Numbered from the stretch's first letter, positions 1 to 7,967 are shown. The stretch is DNA of 10,499 nt from Prevotellaceae bacterium UBA1786 (GCA_002314525.1 DCGE01000015.1:2899-13397), one strand, 5' to 3'. Made by a program: numbers and translations. The notes: generated from the letters alone by a model not told the origin.

Positions 1-309
1 CGAGTAACCAAGACTCCCGACCTGATGATCTATCTGCGTTCGTCTGTGCCACATCTGATAAGCCATATCCAGAAGCGTGGCAGGGATTATGAACAGAGTA
101 TTCAGCTTGACTACCTGAAAGGACTCAATGACCGATACGAAGATTTCATTTTTAATAAATATAAAGGAAAGGTGATGGTGATAGAAACTGATAACATGGA
201 TTTTGTTGATAATCCGGCTGATTTCCAGACGATAACCGACCGAATCAACGGATACCTTTACGGTCTCTTCCCGGAGGATGCACTCCAATCTCCAACCTTA
301 CAACTCTAA
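1..309 (+). CDS. Deoxynucleoside kinase, C-terminal part (5' end outside window)
   Basis: This is the C-terminal half of a dNK-family deoxynucleoside kinase, which uses ATP to phosphorylate salvaged deoxynucleosides to their 5'-monophosphates in the cytoplasm. The frame is open from base 1, so the start lies upstream; about 102 residues are visible. The segment matches the downstream kinase (334-954) almost without gaps. Shared blocks are PDL(M/L)IYLRSS, the arginine-rich lid IQKRGRDYEQS, DYLKGLNDRYE, and the tail DFQTITD...GLFPED. The P-loop and the DR(S/T) motif would be upstream and cannot be checked. It ends with about eight residues (ALQSPTLQL) that the paralogue lacks. It lies 24 nt upstream of that paralogue, in the same direction, so the two are probably co-transcribed. 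By analogy with the lactobacillal dAK/dGK pair, the two products could form a heterodimer or differ in base specificity. That is inference; the substrate cannot be read from this fragment. Confidence 0.9.
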   Translation, partial: RVTKTPDLMIYLRSSVPHLISHIQKRGRDYEQSIQLDYLKGLNDRYEDFIFNKYKGKVMVIETDNMDFVDNPADFQTITDRINGYLYGLFPEDALQSPTLQL

Positions 310-312
310 ACT

Positions 313-326
313 GCGGGTAGGCCCGC
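313..326 (+). other. Small GC-rich hairpin between the two kinase genes
   Basis: GCGGG (313-317) and CCCGC (322-326) form a perfect 5-bp stem with loop TAGG. It sits between the first kinase stop (307-309) and the second kinase start (334). No T tract follows, so it is not a typical terminator. It could tune translation or mRNA stability in the intergenic leader, but a short stem like this can also arise by chance. Confidence 0.3.
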
Positions 327-333
327 CAAAAGT

Positions 334-954
334 ATGCACATAGCAATAGCAGGAAACATCGGAAGTGGTAAAACCACTTTGACAAACATGCTGGCAAAGC
401 GATACGGATGGACTCCACGCTTTGAGTCAGTAGAGTTCAATCCTTATCTTGAGGATTTCTACAAGGATATGAAACGCTGGTCTTTCAACCTTCAGATCTA
501 TTTCCTCAATACCCGATTCAAGGATGTCGTGGATATTTCGAAAAGCACTGAAACCATCATTCAGGATAGAACCATATATGAGGATGCCAAGATATTTGCT
601 CCGAATATCCATGCAATGGGTAACATGTCAGACCGTGATTTCGCAAATTACTCTGCATTGTTCGATCTGATGATGTCATTGGTCCGCAAACCGGATCTTC
701 TCATCTATCTTCGCTCATCTATTCCGAATCTTATCGCAAAGATCCAGAAGCGTGGACGTGACTATGAGCAGAGCATGCAGATTGACTATCTTAAGGGACT
801 GAACGATCGTTATGAGGAGTGGATTTCTGGCTATGACGGTAAGTTGCTCGTGATAGATGCTGACAATATCGACTTCCAGAATAATCCTAAGGACTTCCAG
901 ACTATCACGGATAAGATTGATGCAAAACTCTTCGGTCTGTTCCCTGACGAATGA
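334..954 (+). CDS. Deoxynucleoside kinase (dNK family), complete
   Basis: A 206-residue cytoplasmic deoxynucleoside kinase of the dCK/dGK/dAK/dNK fold, making dNMPs from deoxynucleosides and ATP in the salvage pathway. Visible features in order: P-loop GNIGSGKTT (residues 7-15); FESVEFNPYL (30-39), in which E31 is the likely catalytic carboxylate by alignment with the EPV/NPxL region of bacterial dAK/dGK; DRT at 78-80, the counterpart of the family's DRS motif; LIYLRSS (123-129); and the lid IQKRGRDYEQ (137-146). The length fits the short bacterial branch (about 200-220 residues). The start is chosen because the P-loop follows after the usual few residues. The gene follows a paralogue at 24 nt, and its stop overlaps the helicase start by 4 nt, so the three appear to form one operon. 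Whether it prefers dA, dG, dC or T cannot be decided from sequence alone. Confidence 0.93.
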   Translation: MHIAIAGNIGSGKTTLTNMLAKRYGWTPRFESVEFNPYLEDFYKDMKRWSFNLQIYFLNTRFKDVVDISKSTETIIQDRTIYEDAKIFAPNIHAMGNMSDRDFANYSALFDLMMSLVRKPDLLIYLRSSIPNLIAKIQKRGRDYEQSMQIDYLKGLNDRYEEWISGYDGKLLVIDADNIDFQNNPKDFQTITDKIDAKLFGLFPDE

Positions 955-3134
955 TGAATCATGAAACACAGCTTGCCTGGCAGTACATAGCAGAAACAGA
1001 TACCTCTGTATTCCTGACAGGAAAGGCTGGTACCGGCAAGACGACATTCCTGCGTCACCTGAAGGAGCAACAACCAAAACGTATGGTTGTCGTGGCTCCT
1101 ACGGGTGTCGCTGCCATCAATGCGCAGGGAATGACGATACATTCCTTCTTCCAGCTTCCTCTCGGACCTCATATCCCGGGAAACATGCAGCATCAGGCCG
1201 AGGAGAAGTACTTCAGGATGAGCAAGGAAAAGAAGAACATCCTTCGGACCTTGGACCTTCTTGTCATAGACGAAATCAGTATGGTGCGCTGTGATCTGCT
1301 GGATTTCGTTGATGAGATTCTTCGTAAATACCGAGACAGGAACAAACCATTCGGCGGAGTTCAACTGCTTCTTATCGGTGACCTTCACCAGTTGGCTCCT
1401 GTCACAAAGGAAGATGAATGGAGCCTGCTCAGACCTTACTACAATACTCCATATTTTTTCTCGAGCCATGCCCTTCAGCAAATTCAGTATGTAACAATCG
1501 AACTGACAACTATTTACCGTCAGACTGATGCCGATTTCATCAATTTGCTTGGCAAGGTCCGGGAGAATAACCTCGACACAGCTTCCATCCAGACACTGAA
1601 TACGAGATTTATTCCCAATTTCCACCCATCGGATGATGAGGACTGGATACGTCTGACGACGCATAACCGCACTGCCAACAATTACAACCAAAGCAGACTT
1701 GATGCATTGCCTGCAAACGAAGTAGTCATACGAGCTGTTGTATCGGGTAACTTTCCTGAGTCGGCATACCCTGCTGACTACGAACTTGTATTGAAGGAAG
1801 GTGCACAGGTCATGTTCCTGCGTAATGATCCGAGTCCGCAGCATGCCTACTATAATGGTAAAATCGGAATCGTAACGGCATTCGATGGCGAATATGTGAC
1901 AGTGATGTCAAAGGAGGATGGCTCCGAAATAGAACTCAGTCCTGCAACGTGGGAAAACAATCGTTATGAACTCAATCCTGAGACAAAGGAAATCATTGAG
2001 GTTCAGGATGGTACCTTTACTCAGTTCCCTCTGCGTCTTGCTTGGGCAATCACCATACATAAGAGTCAGGGACTGACGTTCGATCATGCTGTCATTGATT
2101 TCAATGACGCTTTTGCTCACGGTCAGACTTATGTGGCTCTCAGCCGTTGCAGAACACTCCAAGGGTTGGTGCTTACACGTCCTGTCAATGTGTCTGCAAT
2201 TATCTCGGATCAGGATGTCAACAGCTATGTCTCTTCTGAGTTGCATCGTGCCAAACAGACTGAAAACCAACTTGCTCAGATGCAGTTCTCGTATTTTACA
2301 TCTTTGCTTTCGGAACTGTTCGATTTCTCGCGCTTGAAGATAGATTTCGACTACCTCGTTCGTGTGGTAGATGAACATCTCTACAAAACTCAGCCAGAGT
2401 ATCTTGAACTCCTGAAGAAAACCAATGAGCAGTTTGAAGAATCCGTATTGTCAATAGCCGGGAAGTTCAGAAATCAATACCTGTCGATACTCTATTCAGA
2501 TCCGGAGCATTATGCTGAAAACCAGCATCTTCAGGAACGCATAACCAACGGGGCTGAATACTTTACTACGAAGTTGTTGCTGCTCTTCTCGCCTGTCAAT
2601 ACAGACCATGTATTCGAGATTACAAACAAGGCTGTCAAAGAACAATACAACAATGCCTACGATGCATTCTTCCTCTCGTTCAAGATAAAAATCGGAACGC
2701 TTTCCCCAGCCGTGAATCATCGGTTTACGGTGAAGGATTATCTTTGTGACAAGGCAAAGGCATCTCTGTACGATATGGATGTACTGAAAAAGAAATCAAG
2801 AAAGTCAACAGAGAAAAAGGCCAAAGCAGAAAAGAAGCCGAAAGTGGATACAAAGATGGTTTCGCTGGAGTTGTACCGTCAGGGAATGTCTGTTGCTGAA
2901 ATCTCAGAAGAGAGGGGAATAGGTGCTTCAACCATAGAAAACCATCTTGCGTATTTCGTAGGACAGGGTGTTCTCGATATGGATGAATTCGTGTCAAGGG
3001 AAAAGCAGATCAGAATCAGGTATGCCATTGAGTCATTCGACCATTCTTTCGGGCTCAGCGACATAAAAGCATTGGTCCCAGATTGTACTTATACGGAAAT
3101 CAAATGCGTAAAGGCGGCGTTTGACCTTGAATAA
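951..3134 (+). CDS. Pif1/RecD-like SF1B DNA helicase with C-terminal helix-turn-helix (HTH_40-like) domain
   Basis: A 727-residue ATP-dependent DNA helicase of the Pif1/RecD2-like SF1B group, expected to act on DNA in the cytoplasm. Motifs in order: Walker A GKAGTGKTT (24-32); APTGVAA (49-55); TIHSFF (62-67); Walker B VIDEIS (105-110); GDLHQLAPV (143-151); TTIYRQ (186-191, arginine-containing motif IV-like); the AWAITIHKSQGLTFD block (364-378); and TYVALSR (393-399). These cover a complete SF1B core. Residues about 425-610 are largely helical with no motif I recognise. A lysine-rich linker (about 612-636) leads to a C-terminal winged-helix region (about 637-725, including MSVAEISEERGIGASTIENHL split by its turn), resembling the HTH_40 domain also found on RecQ-type helicases. 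ATG at 951 overlaps the kinase stop as ATGA; a second ATG at 954 is an alternative start. Likely role is replication or repair, or resolving structured DNA; the exact substrate is unknown. Confidence 0.92.
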   Translation: MMNHETQLAWQYIAETDTSVFLTGKAGTGKTTFLRHLKEQQPKRMVVVAPTGVAAINAQGMTIHSFFQLPLGPHIPGNMQHQAEEKYFRMSKEKKNILRTLDLLVIDEISMVRCDLLDFVDEILRKYRDRNKPFGGVQLLLIGDLHQLAPVTKEDEWSLLRPYYNTPYFFSSHALQQIQYVTIELTTIYRQTDADFINLLGKVRENNLDTASIQTLNTRFIPNFHPSDDEDWIRLTTHNRTANNYNQSRLDALPANEVVIRAVVSGNFPESAYPADYELVLKEGAQVMFLRNDPSPQHAYYNGKIGIVTAFDGEYVTVMSKEDGSEIELSPATWENNRYELNPETKEIIEVQDGTFTQFPLRLAWAITIHKSQGLTFDHAVIDFNDAFAHGQTYVALSRCRTLQGLVLTRPVNVSAIISDQDVNSYVSSELHRAKQTENQLAQMQFSYFTSLLSELFDFSRLKIDFDYLVRVVDEHLYKTQPEYLELLKKTNEQFEESVLSIAGKFRNQYLSILYSDPEHYAENQHLQERITNGAEYFTTKLLLLFSPVNTDHVFEITNKAVKEQYNNAYDAFFLSFKIKIGTLSPAVNHRFTVKDYLCDKAKASLYDMDVLKKKSRKSTEKKAKAEKKPKVDTKMVSLELYRQGMSVAEISEERGIGASTIENHLAYFVGQGVLDMDEFVSREKQIRIRYAIESFDHSFGLSDIKALVPDCTYTEIKCVKAAFDLE

Positions 3135-3144
3135 ATTCATTTTT

Positions 3145-3168
3145 CATGAAAAAATGGATTTTTTCGTG
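3145..3168 (+). terminator. AT-rich stem-loop after the helicase gene (possible terminator)
   Basis: CATGAAAAAA (3145-3154) pairs with TTTTTTCGTG (3159-3168) around the loop TGGA, giving 10 pairs with one G-T wobble. It begins 10 nt past the helicase stop codon and is followed by TTTATTATA. The A-T content makes the stem weak. The overlapping palindrome TTTTTCATGAAAAA (3140-3153) is a mutually exclusive alternative that could instead be a protein-binding site. Confidence 0.4.
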
Positions 3169-3198
3169 TTTATTATAGGCTAATCCATAACTTTTTAT

Positions 3199-3206
3199 TA
3201 AATTTG
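3199..3206 (+). promoter_or_regulatory. Bacteroidota-type -7 promoter element upstream of the ABC transporter
   Basis: TAAATTTG exactly matches the Bacteroidota housekeeping -7 consensus TAnnTTTG. It lies 27 nt before the ATG at 3234, which would give a short leader of about 20 nt. No good TTTG-type -33 box is seen at the usual distance; the region around 3165-3175 is only T-rich. The position between a putative terminator and a long gene supports a real promoter. Confidence 0.6.
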
Positions 3207-3233
3207 CATCATATTGTGTAACTACGGACATAC

Positions 3234-6161
3234 ATGAATGATATTGTATTATCCAGTTTGTTGAATCTGTTTGCCTTGTTCGGTACTCTGGACAAGACGG
3301 ATAGGTCTTTGTCCGAGAAAATCCTGAGGACCTATTTGTCACATCATTTCGGTGTGAGGAATATCGACTCATATCTCAGTCTGTACACAGACTTGCGTGA
3401 CTTCTATGAGGTAGCGGGAGCGGATTTGGATATTGATACAATCATCAGCAGCATATGCTCAAAACTTATCGGACAGATTTCCCAGGAGGAGCAGACTTGT
3501 ATGTTGCTTCGTCTGATGGAATTCTGTTCAACAGACGGACAGGAGAACTGGAATGACTCAATTTTCCATTCAGTCATGAACATTTTCGGACTTTCCGATG
3601 AGCAATACGAGGAATTTAAGGTGTTCCTCCGCCATAAGGAAGAATCGAAGAATGTCCGTGTTATTACCAGAGATGGAATAGAAGGTTACATCAAGACTCT
3701 CTTTATCAAGAAATACGATCTCCTTCTGTTCTCCTGCCATAGTAAGGATCAACTGATGATGAATGACGTGCCACTTCTTTCCCGTACTTTCGAGGTATGG
3801 CAGAGAAGCGGAGTACTGAAGTCACATCATGCTTCCCCGATATATTATTACCAGGTAATGTCGGAATATACCGAGTCGGATGAGAAGAATGGCAGAAACG
3901 ATATCGTCGTCAGCGGCACGGATATCAATTTCATTTATTCCGGAGGTGACAACGGTATCCATAATCTGAACTTCAACCTTTATAGTGGAGACTTGGTCGC
4001 AGTTATGGGCGGTAGCGGAACCGGCAAGTCAACATTGCTCTCTCTCCTGAACGGAACACTGACCCCTCAGAAGGGCGGCATTGCCATCAATGGCCATGAT
4101 ATTTCAGATCCGTCTGTCAAGAAACTTATCGGTTTCGTGCCGCAGGATGACTTGCTCATTGAGGAACTGACTGTCTATGAGAATCTGTGGTTTACAGGAC
4201 AGCTCTGCTTTGCCGGCATATCTAATGAGGATCTTGATGCAAGGGTGCTTAATGTGTTGGGAGAACTCGGACTGCTTTCTGCAAAGGACCTCAAAGTGGG
4301 TTCGCCTATCAATAAATACATATCGGGAGGTCAGCGAAAACGTCTGAATATCGCTCTTGAACTTATCCGTGAACCGGCAATCCTTTTCCTTGATGAACCA
4401 ACGTCCGGACTTTCCTCTGCTGATGCGGAGATGCTGGTCAACCTTCTGAAGGAACAAGCATACAAGGGCAAGGTTGTCGTGTCAATTATCCATCAGCCTT
4501 CTTCGGATGTCTTCAAGATGTTCGATCGTCTGTGGATTCTCGACAGGGGAGGCTATCCGATATATGACGGCAATCCTATTGAGGCCGTCACTTATTTCAA
4601 ACGGCTTGCAAACTATGCTGATGCCGATACAAGCACTTGTCCTACATGCGGAAATGTCAATCCTGAAATCATTTTCAACATCATTGATGAGAAAACTCTT
4701 TCCCATGGGAACATGTCTGGAAACAGAAAGGTGAGTCCTCAGGAATGGCATGAGAGATACCTGCTTGACAAGGCTGACAGGAATCAGAATCATAAGCAAA
4801 GGACGAAGAAACTGCTTACTTCTCTGCCTGATTCAGGACAGATCATTCCTACTGCAATGAGGCAGATAGGTGTATATCTTCAGAGAAACATGAGAATGAA
4901 GTTGACAAACCTCCAGTACATTCTCATTACCCTGCTCGAAGCACCAGTTCTGGCTCTTATTTGTTCATGCCTTACCAGGTATGCACCGCCTGAGGGATAT
5001 TCAATAATGGATAACATTAATCTGGTATCCTATTATTTCATGGCAATCATAGTATCCATATTGCTCGGAATGAGTGGCAGTGCAGAGGAAATCATCAAAG
5101 ATCGTGCCCTGCTGAAGAGGGAGAAATTCCTGTCTCTGTCATATTCCAGCTATATCTGGTCAAAGATAATTTTCATGGGTGGAGTGTCGCTTTTGCAGTC
5201 CCTGCTGTTCATAGTTGTCGGCAATTCGATAATGGGAATCAACGGCATGTTCCTGACTTGGTGGGCTATTCTCTTCATTTCCTCATTCCTTGCAGGACTT
5301 ACAGGACTCTGGCTTTCACAGACACTGAACAGTGTTGTTGCCATATACATCACGATTCCTCTCTTGCTGATTCCTCAGATACTGCTCTGCGGTATGGTTG
5401 TCACTTTCTCTGAACTGACGCCTCGCAGTACAACTGGCAATGTTCCTGCCATCGGCAATGTGATTCCTTCCCGCTGGGCTTTTGAGGCTTTGGCGGTGAC
5501 CTCGTTCACGGATAATGAATACGACAGAAACTTCTTCGATCAGGATCGTGAGCGCTATGAAGCTCAGTATTACAAGCATGTATATCTCTACGAGATGGAA
5601 TCGCAGTTGGAAACTCTCCACGACCGTCAGCTGAAGGGTGAGGAAGCATCCATCGACCACATGAAAGTCATCAGGAATTCACTTCCTGTGATTGCTTCTG
5701 TATGTGGTATTGAACCATATTCTGGTGACTATTCATACTCCTCACTCCGTGAATATTTCAATCGTGCAAAGAAAGTCCTGTCTGATCGTGGCAATCTGAC
5801 GACTCTTGCTGTTGACCGGCAGATAGGGGAGATGGTCCGTTCTGTGGGAATGGATGAGATGAAGAGGCTGAAGCGTGACAACCATAACATACGTCTTGAG
5901 AACCTGGTTCTGAATTCACTGGACAAGCATCGTTGCAAGGTCGTTGATGGACATATCGTTCCAAATTCGGGATTCATATACATCCGACCTCTTAGTCGAA
6001 ACGGCAATGCTCCGTTCTATTCATGTGTGAAGATAGTCGGCGACTATGAGATTAAGACGCTTTGGTTCAATATGGGAGTCCTGATACTGATGTGTATTCT
6101 CACCTCGTTGTGCCTGTTCTTCAATTTCCCTGGAAGATATCATAAGGGTAGGAGTTACTGA
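3234..6161 (+). CDS. ABCG-type ABC transporter half-molecule (ATPase fused to permease) with TerB-like N-terminal domain
   Basis: A 975-residue inner-membrane protein with an ATP-binding cassette followed by an ABC-2 type permease, the domain order of ABCG half transporters, so it probably works as a dimer. Residues about 1-132 form two helical repeats resembling the TerB fold (LMEFCSTDGQENW...IFGLSDEQYEEF). Residues 140-212 form a beta-rich segment ending SPIYYYQV. The ATPase (about 225-450) has Walker A GGSGTGKST (259-267), Q-loop Q304, signature ISGGQRKRL (363-371), Walker B ILFLDEPTSG (383-392) and switch H420. A CPTCGNVNPE element (469-478, cysteines 469 and 472) links it to the membrane part. 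Likely spans are near 562-581, 596-613, 644-665, 673-695, 702-725 and 943-965. The 727-940 stretch is polar, with three cysteines, and is predicted extracytoplasmic. The substrate is unknown; export is likely from the ABCG/ABC-2 architecture. It has its own promoter and lies 61 nt before a lipoprotein gene. Confidence 0.9.
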   Translation: MNDIVLSSLLNLFALFGTLDKTDRSLSEKILRTYLSHHFGVRNIDSYLSLYTDLRDFYEVAGADLDIDTIISSICSKLIGQISQEEQTCMLLRLMEFCSTDGQENWNDSIFHSVMNIFGLSDEQYEEFKVFLRHKEESKNVRVITRDGIEGYIKTLFIKKYDLLLFSCHSKDQLMMNDVPLLSRTFEVWQRSGVLKSHHASPIYYYQVMSEYTESDEKNGRNDIVVSGTDINFIYSGGDNGIHNLNFNLYSGDLVAVMGGSGTGKSTLLSLLNGTLTPQKGGIAINGHDISDPSVKKLIGFVPQDDLLIEELTVYENLWFTGQLCFAGISNEDLDARVLNVLGELGLLSAKDLKVGSPINKYISGGQRKRLNIALELIREPAILFLDEPTSGLSSADAEMLVNLLKEQAYKGKVVVSIIHQPSSDVFKMFDRLWILDRGGYPIYDGNPIEAVTYFKRLANYADADTSTCPTCGNVNPEIIFNIIDEKTLSHGNMSGNRKVSPQEWHERYLLDKADRNQNHKQRTKKLLTSLPDSGQIIPTAMRQIGVYLQRNMRMKLTNLQYILITLLEAPVLALICSCLTRYAPPEGYSIMDNINLVSYYFMAIIVSILLGMSGSAEEIIKDRALLKREKFLSLSYSSYIWSKIIFMGGVSLLQSLLFIVVGNSIMGINGMFLTWWAILFISSFLAGLTGLWLSQTLNSVVAIYITIPLLLIPQILLCGMVVTFSELTPRSTTGNVPAIGNVIPSRWAFEALAVTSFTDNEYDRNFFDQDRERYEAQYYKHVYLYEMESQLETLHDRQLKGEEASIDHMKVIRNSLPVIASVCGIEPYSGDYSYSSLREYFNRAKKVLSDRGNLTTLAVDRQIGEMVRSVGMDEMKRLKRDNHNIRLENLVLNSLDKHRCKVVDGHIVPNSGFIYIRPLSRNGNAPFYSCVKIVGDYEIKTLWFNMGVLILMCILTSLCLFFNFPGRYHKGRSY

Positions 6162-6222
6162 TATTATTCGATTTTCAAAACAGAAATATATAATTTATAA
6201 ACCATTTAAAAACAAAAGCATT

Positions 6223-7035
6223 ATGAAAAAATTAATTCTTTCAGTTGCAACAATCGCTCTCCTTGCTTCTTGCAATGGTGGCGCACAGAAGGCTCAGGTA
6301 GCCGAAGTTGAAGAAGTCAAGAGTTTTGAACAGGAACAGATTGAGGCTGGCATCAAGATGCATGTCGATAGTCTTGCTGCTCTGTACAACAGAAAGGATG
6401 GCGTTCCTTTCCTTGCAGGTTTAAAGGACGGTACTATCATTCTCTCTGACGAAGAAAAGCAGGTTAAGCCTGAGTATCTGATTGATCCGGCATCAACAAA
6501 CGAATTGGTTACTCTCTCTCAGAAGTATCGCGCAGTTGCTGTTCTGGATATGGATGCACTTGTTGCAGAGGCTCATGACATGGGAACTGAGGACTATGAT
6601 GCAGCAAAGGCCCGTCTTATTGTTGACATCAATGACCCTGCATTCGACACTTTCGTAAAGGGTATTTCTGGTGATGTTTCCCGCAGCGACGCATTCACTG
6701 CTTTCTACGATGCAGAGAACGAGGCCGGACGTATCAACTTCTTCTGGGAGACCTGTACTGCAGCATTCGTTGAGCAGCTCTTCCTCCTCACTCAGCATCC
6801 TGACAAGTTCATTGACTGTTTCACAGATCAGGACGCGGCCGATTTCACTTATCGTCTCATCCTTATCCTCGACGGTCTGAACAACCTCAAGGACTATGCT
6901 CCTGAACTTGAGGAACTCAACACAGCTGTTCAGCCTCTCAATGCTCTCAATGCAATTACTGTTGATCAGCTTCGTGATCAGGTGGCAGAAATGAAATCTC
7001 AGATTGCTGAAGTACGTAACAACATCCTCAAGTAA
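6223..7035 (+). CDS. Putative lipoprotein of unknown function
   Basis: A 270-residue predicted lipoprotein. It opens with a type II signal peptide: basic MKK, a hydrophobic core, and lipobox L14-A15-S16-C17, so C17 would be acylated. The residues after the cysteine (NGGAQK) lack the acidic run that acts as the surface-export signal in Bacteroidota lipoproteins, so a periplasm-facing location is more likely (inference). The mature part is acidic and mostly helical, including an FFWETCTAAFVEQLFLL segment near 173-189, and ends in a heptad-like helix (about 246-270). I do not recognise the family. The leader CCATTTAAAAACAAAAGC before the ATG is A-rich with no Shine-Dalgarno sequence, typical of well-translated Bacteroidota genes. 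A poor TAATTTAT match to the -7 box lies at 6191-6198. No clear terminator separates it from the transporter 61 nt upstream. One base separates it from the downstream nucleotidyltransferase, implying co-transcription. Confidence 0.85.
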   Translation: MKKLILSVATIALLASCNGGAQKAQVAEVEEVKSFEQEQIEAGIKMHVDSLAALYNRKDGVPFLAGLKDGTIILSDEEKQVKPEYLIDPASTNELVTLSQKYRAVAVLDMDALVAEAHDMGTEDYDAAKARLIVDINDPAFDTFVKGISGDVSRSDAFTAFYDAENEAGRINFFWETCTAAFVEQLFLLTQHPDKFIDCFTDQDAADFTYRLILILDGLNNLKDYAPELEELNTAVQPLNALNAITVDQLRDQVAEMKSQIAEVRNNILK

Positions 7036-7036
7036 A

Positions 7037-7951
7037 ATGAAACCAACACTTTTTCTACTTGCAGCCGGAATGGGCAGCCGCTATGGCGGACTGAAACAGC
7101 TGGATGGGGTTGGTCCTAATGGGGAAACCATTATGGACTATAGTATTTATGACGCCATCCGTGCCGGTTTTGGAAAGATTGTATGGGTCATCCGCAAGGA
7201 TTTCGAACAGCAGTTCCGTGAACAGATAATTGCCAAGTACGAAGGCAAGGTGGAGTGTGAACTTTGTTTTCAGGGACTTGATTGTCTTCCTGAAGGATTC
7301 ACTTGCCCTGAAGGACGTGTGAAACCATGGGGTACGAATCATGCTGTCCTCATGGGAAAGGATGTCATAAAGGAACCTTTCTGCGTCATCAACTGTGATG
7401 ACTTCTACGGACGCGATGCCTTCCAGAAGATTGCCGACTATCTGTCTGCCCTCAAACCTGAAGATAAGAACAAGTACGCAATGGTAGGATTCCGTGTCAG
7501 CAATACCTTGAGCGAGAATGGTACCGTTGCTCGTGGCGTTTGTGTGAAGGACGATGAAAACCATCTCACAGATGTTGTTGAACGTACTGAAATCAAACGT
7601 CTTGAAGACGGCAGAATCTGCTATCGTGAAGGTGAAGACTGGTTCGAAGTCGAGGAGAATGCTCCGGTAAGTATGAATATGTGGGGATTCACACCTGACT
7701 ACTTCTGCCATTCGGAAGAGTACTTCAAGGAATTCCTTTCTGACCCGAAGAACATGGAGAATCTCAAGGCTGAGTTCTTCATCCCTCTGATGGTCAACAA
7801 ACTTATCAAGGAGAATACTGCTACCTGCGAGGTTCTCGATACCACAAGCAAGTGGTTCGGTGTTACCTACGCAGCCGACCGTCCTGATACTGTTCGTCGT
7901 ATTCAGACTCTTGTTGATGCGGGTGAATACCCGGCAAAACTTGAATTCTGA
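7037..7951 (+). CDS. Sugar-phosphate nucleotidyltransferase (NTP_transferase family)
   Basis: A 304-residue cytoplasmic enzyme of the GT-A-like nucleotidyltransferase superfamily, which couples an NTP and a sugar- or alcohol-phosphate to give an NDP-activated product and pyrophosphate. Visible motifs are the N-terminal nucleotide-binding loop LAAGMGSRYGG (8-18), with the family's GxGxR core, then KPWGTNHA (96-103), and the metal-binding acidic motif NCDDFYG (119-125) after a hydrophobic strand. The later ENAPVSMNMWGF (207-218) and AEFFIPLMVN (245-254) fit the sugar-binding half. The start at 7037 is chosen because the protein then begins MKPTLFLLAAG, as relatives do. An in-frame ATG at 7004 would add 11 unlikely residues and overlap the lipoprotein gene. 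The gene lies 1 nt after that gene and is followed by a strong stem-loop. Which sugar or nucleotide it uses is not evident; UTP-glucose-1-phosphate or MurNAc/GlcNAc-1-phosphate activities are possible. Confidence 0.9.
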   Translation: MKPTLFLLAAGMGSRYGGLKQLDGVGPNGETIMDYSIYDAIRAGFGKIVWVIRKDFEQQFREQIIAKYEGKVECELCFQGLDCLPEGFTCPEGRVKPWGTNHAVLMGKDVIKEPFCVINCDDFYGRDAFQKIADYLSALKPEDKNKYAMVGFRVSNTLSENGTVARGVCVKDDENHLTDVVERTEIKRLEDGRICYREGEDWFEVEENAPVSMNMWGFTPDYFCHSEEYFKEFLSDPKNMENLKAEFFIPLMVNKLIKENTATCEVLDTTSKWFGVTYAADRPDTVRRIQTLVDAGEYPAKLEF

Positions 7952-7967
7952 TTCGGATTTCTAATAA

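Noticed and set aside
1..954. First kinase copy as a decayed duplicate
   Set aside because: The visible part has no stops or frameshifts and keeps the lid and LRSS motifs, so it looks functional.
831..1844. Open frame of 337 codons on the minus strand
   Set aside because: It is antisense to the kinase end and the helicase core motifs, with no domain or plausible start context.
3234..3930. Separate small gene for the N-terminal domain of the transporter
   Set aside because: The frame continues without a stop into the ATPase, and no good internal start context precedes the cassette.
7004..7036. Upstream in-frame ATG for the nucleotidyltransferase
   Set aside because: It would overlap the lipoprotein gene and add MLKYVTTSSSK before the conserved start; ATG 7037 fits the family and the spacing.
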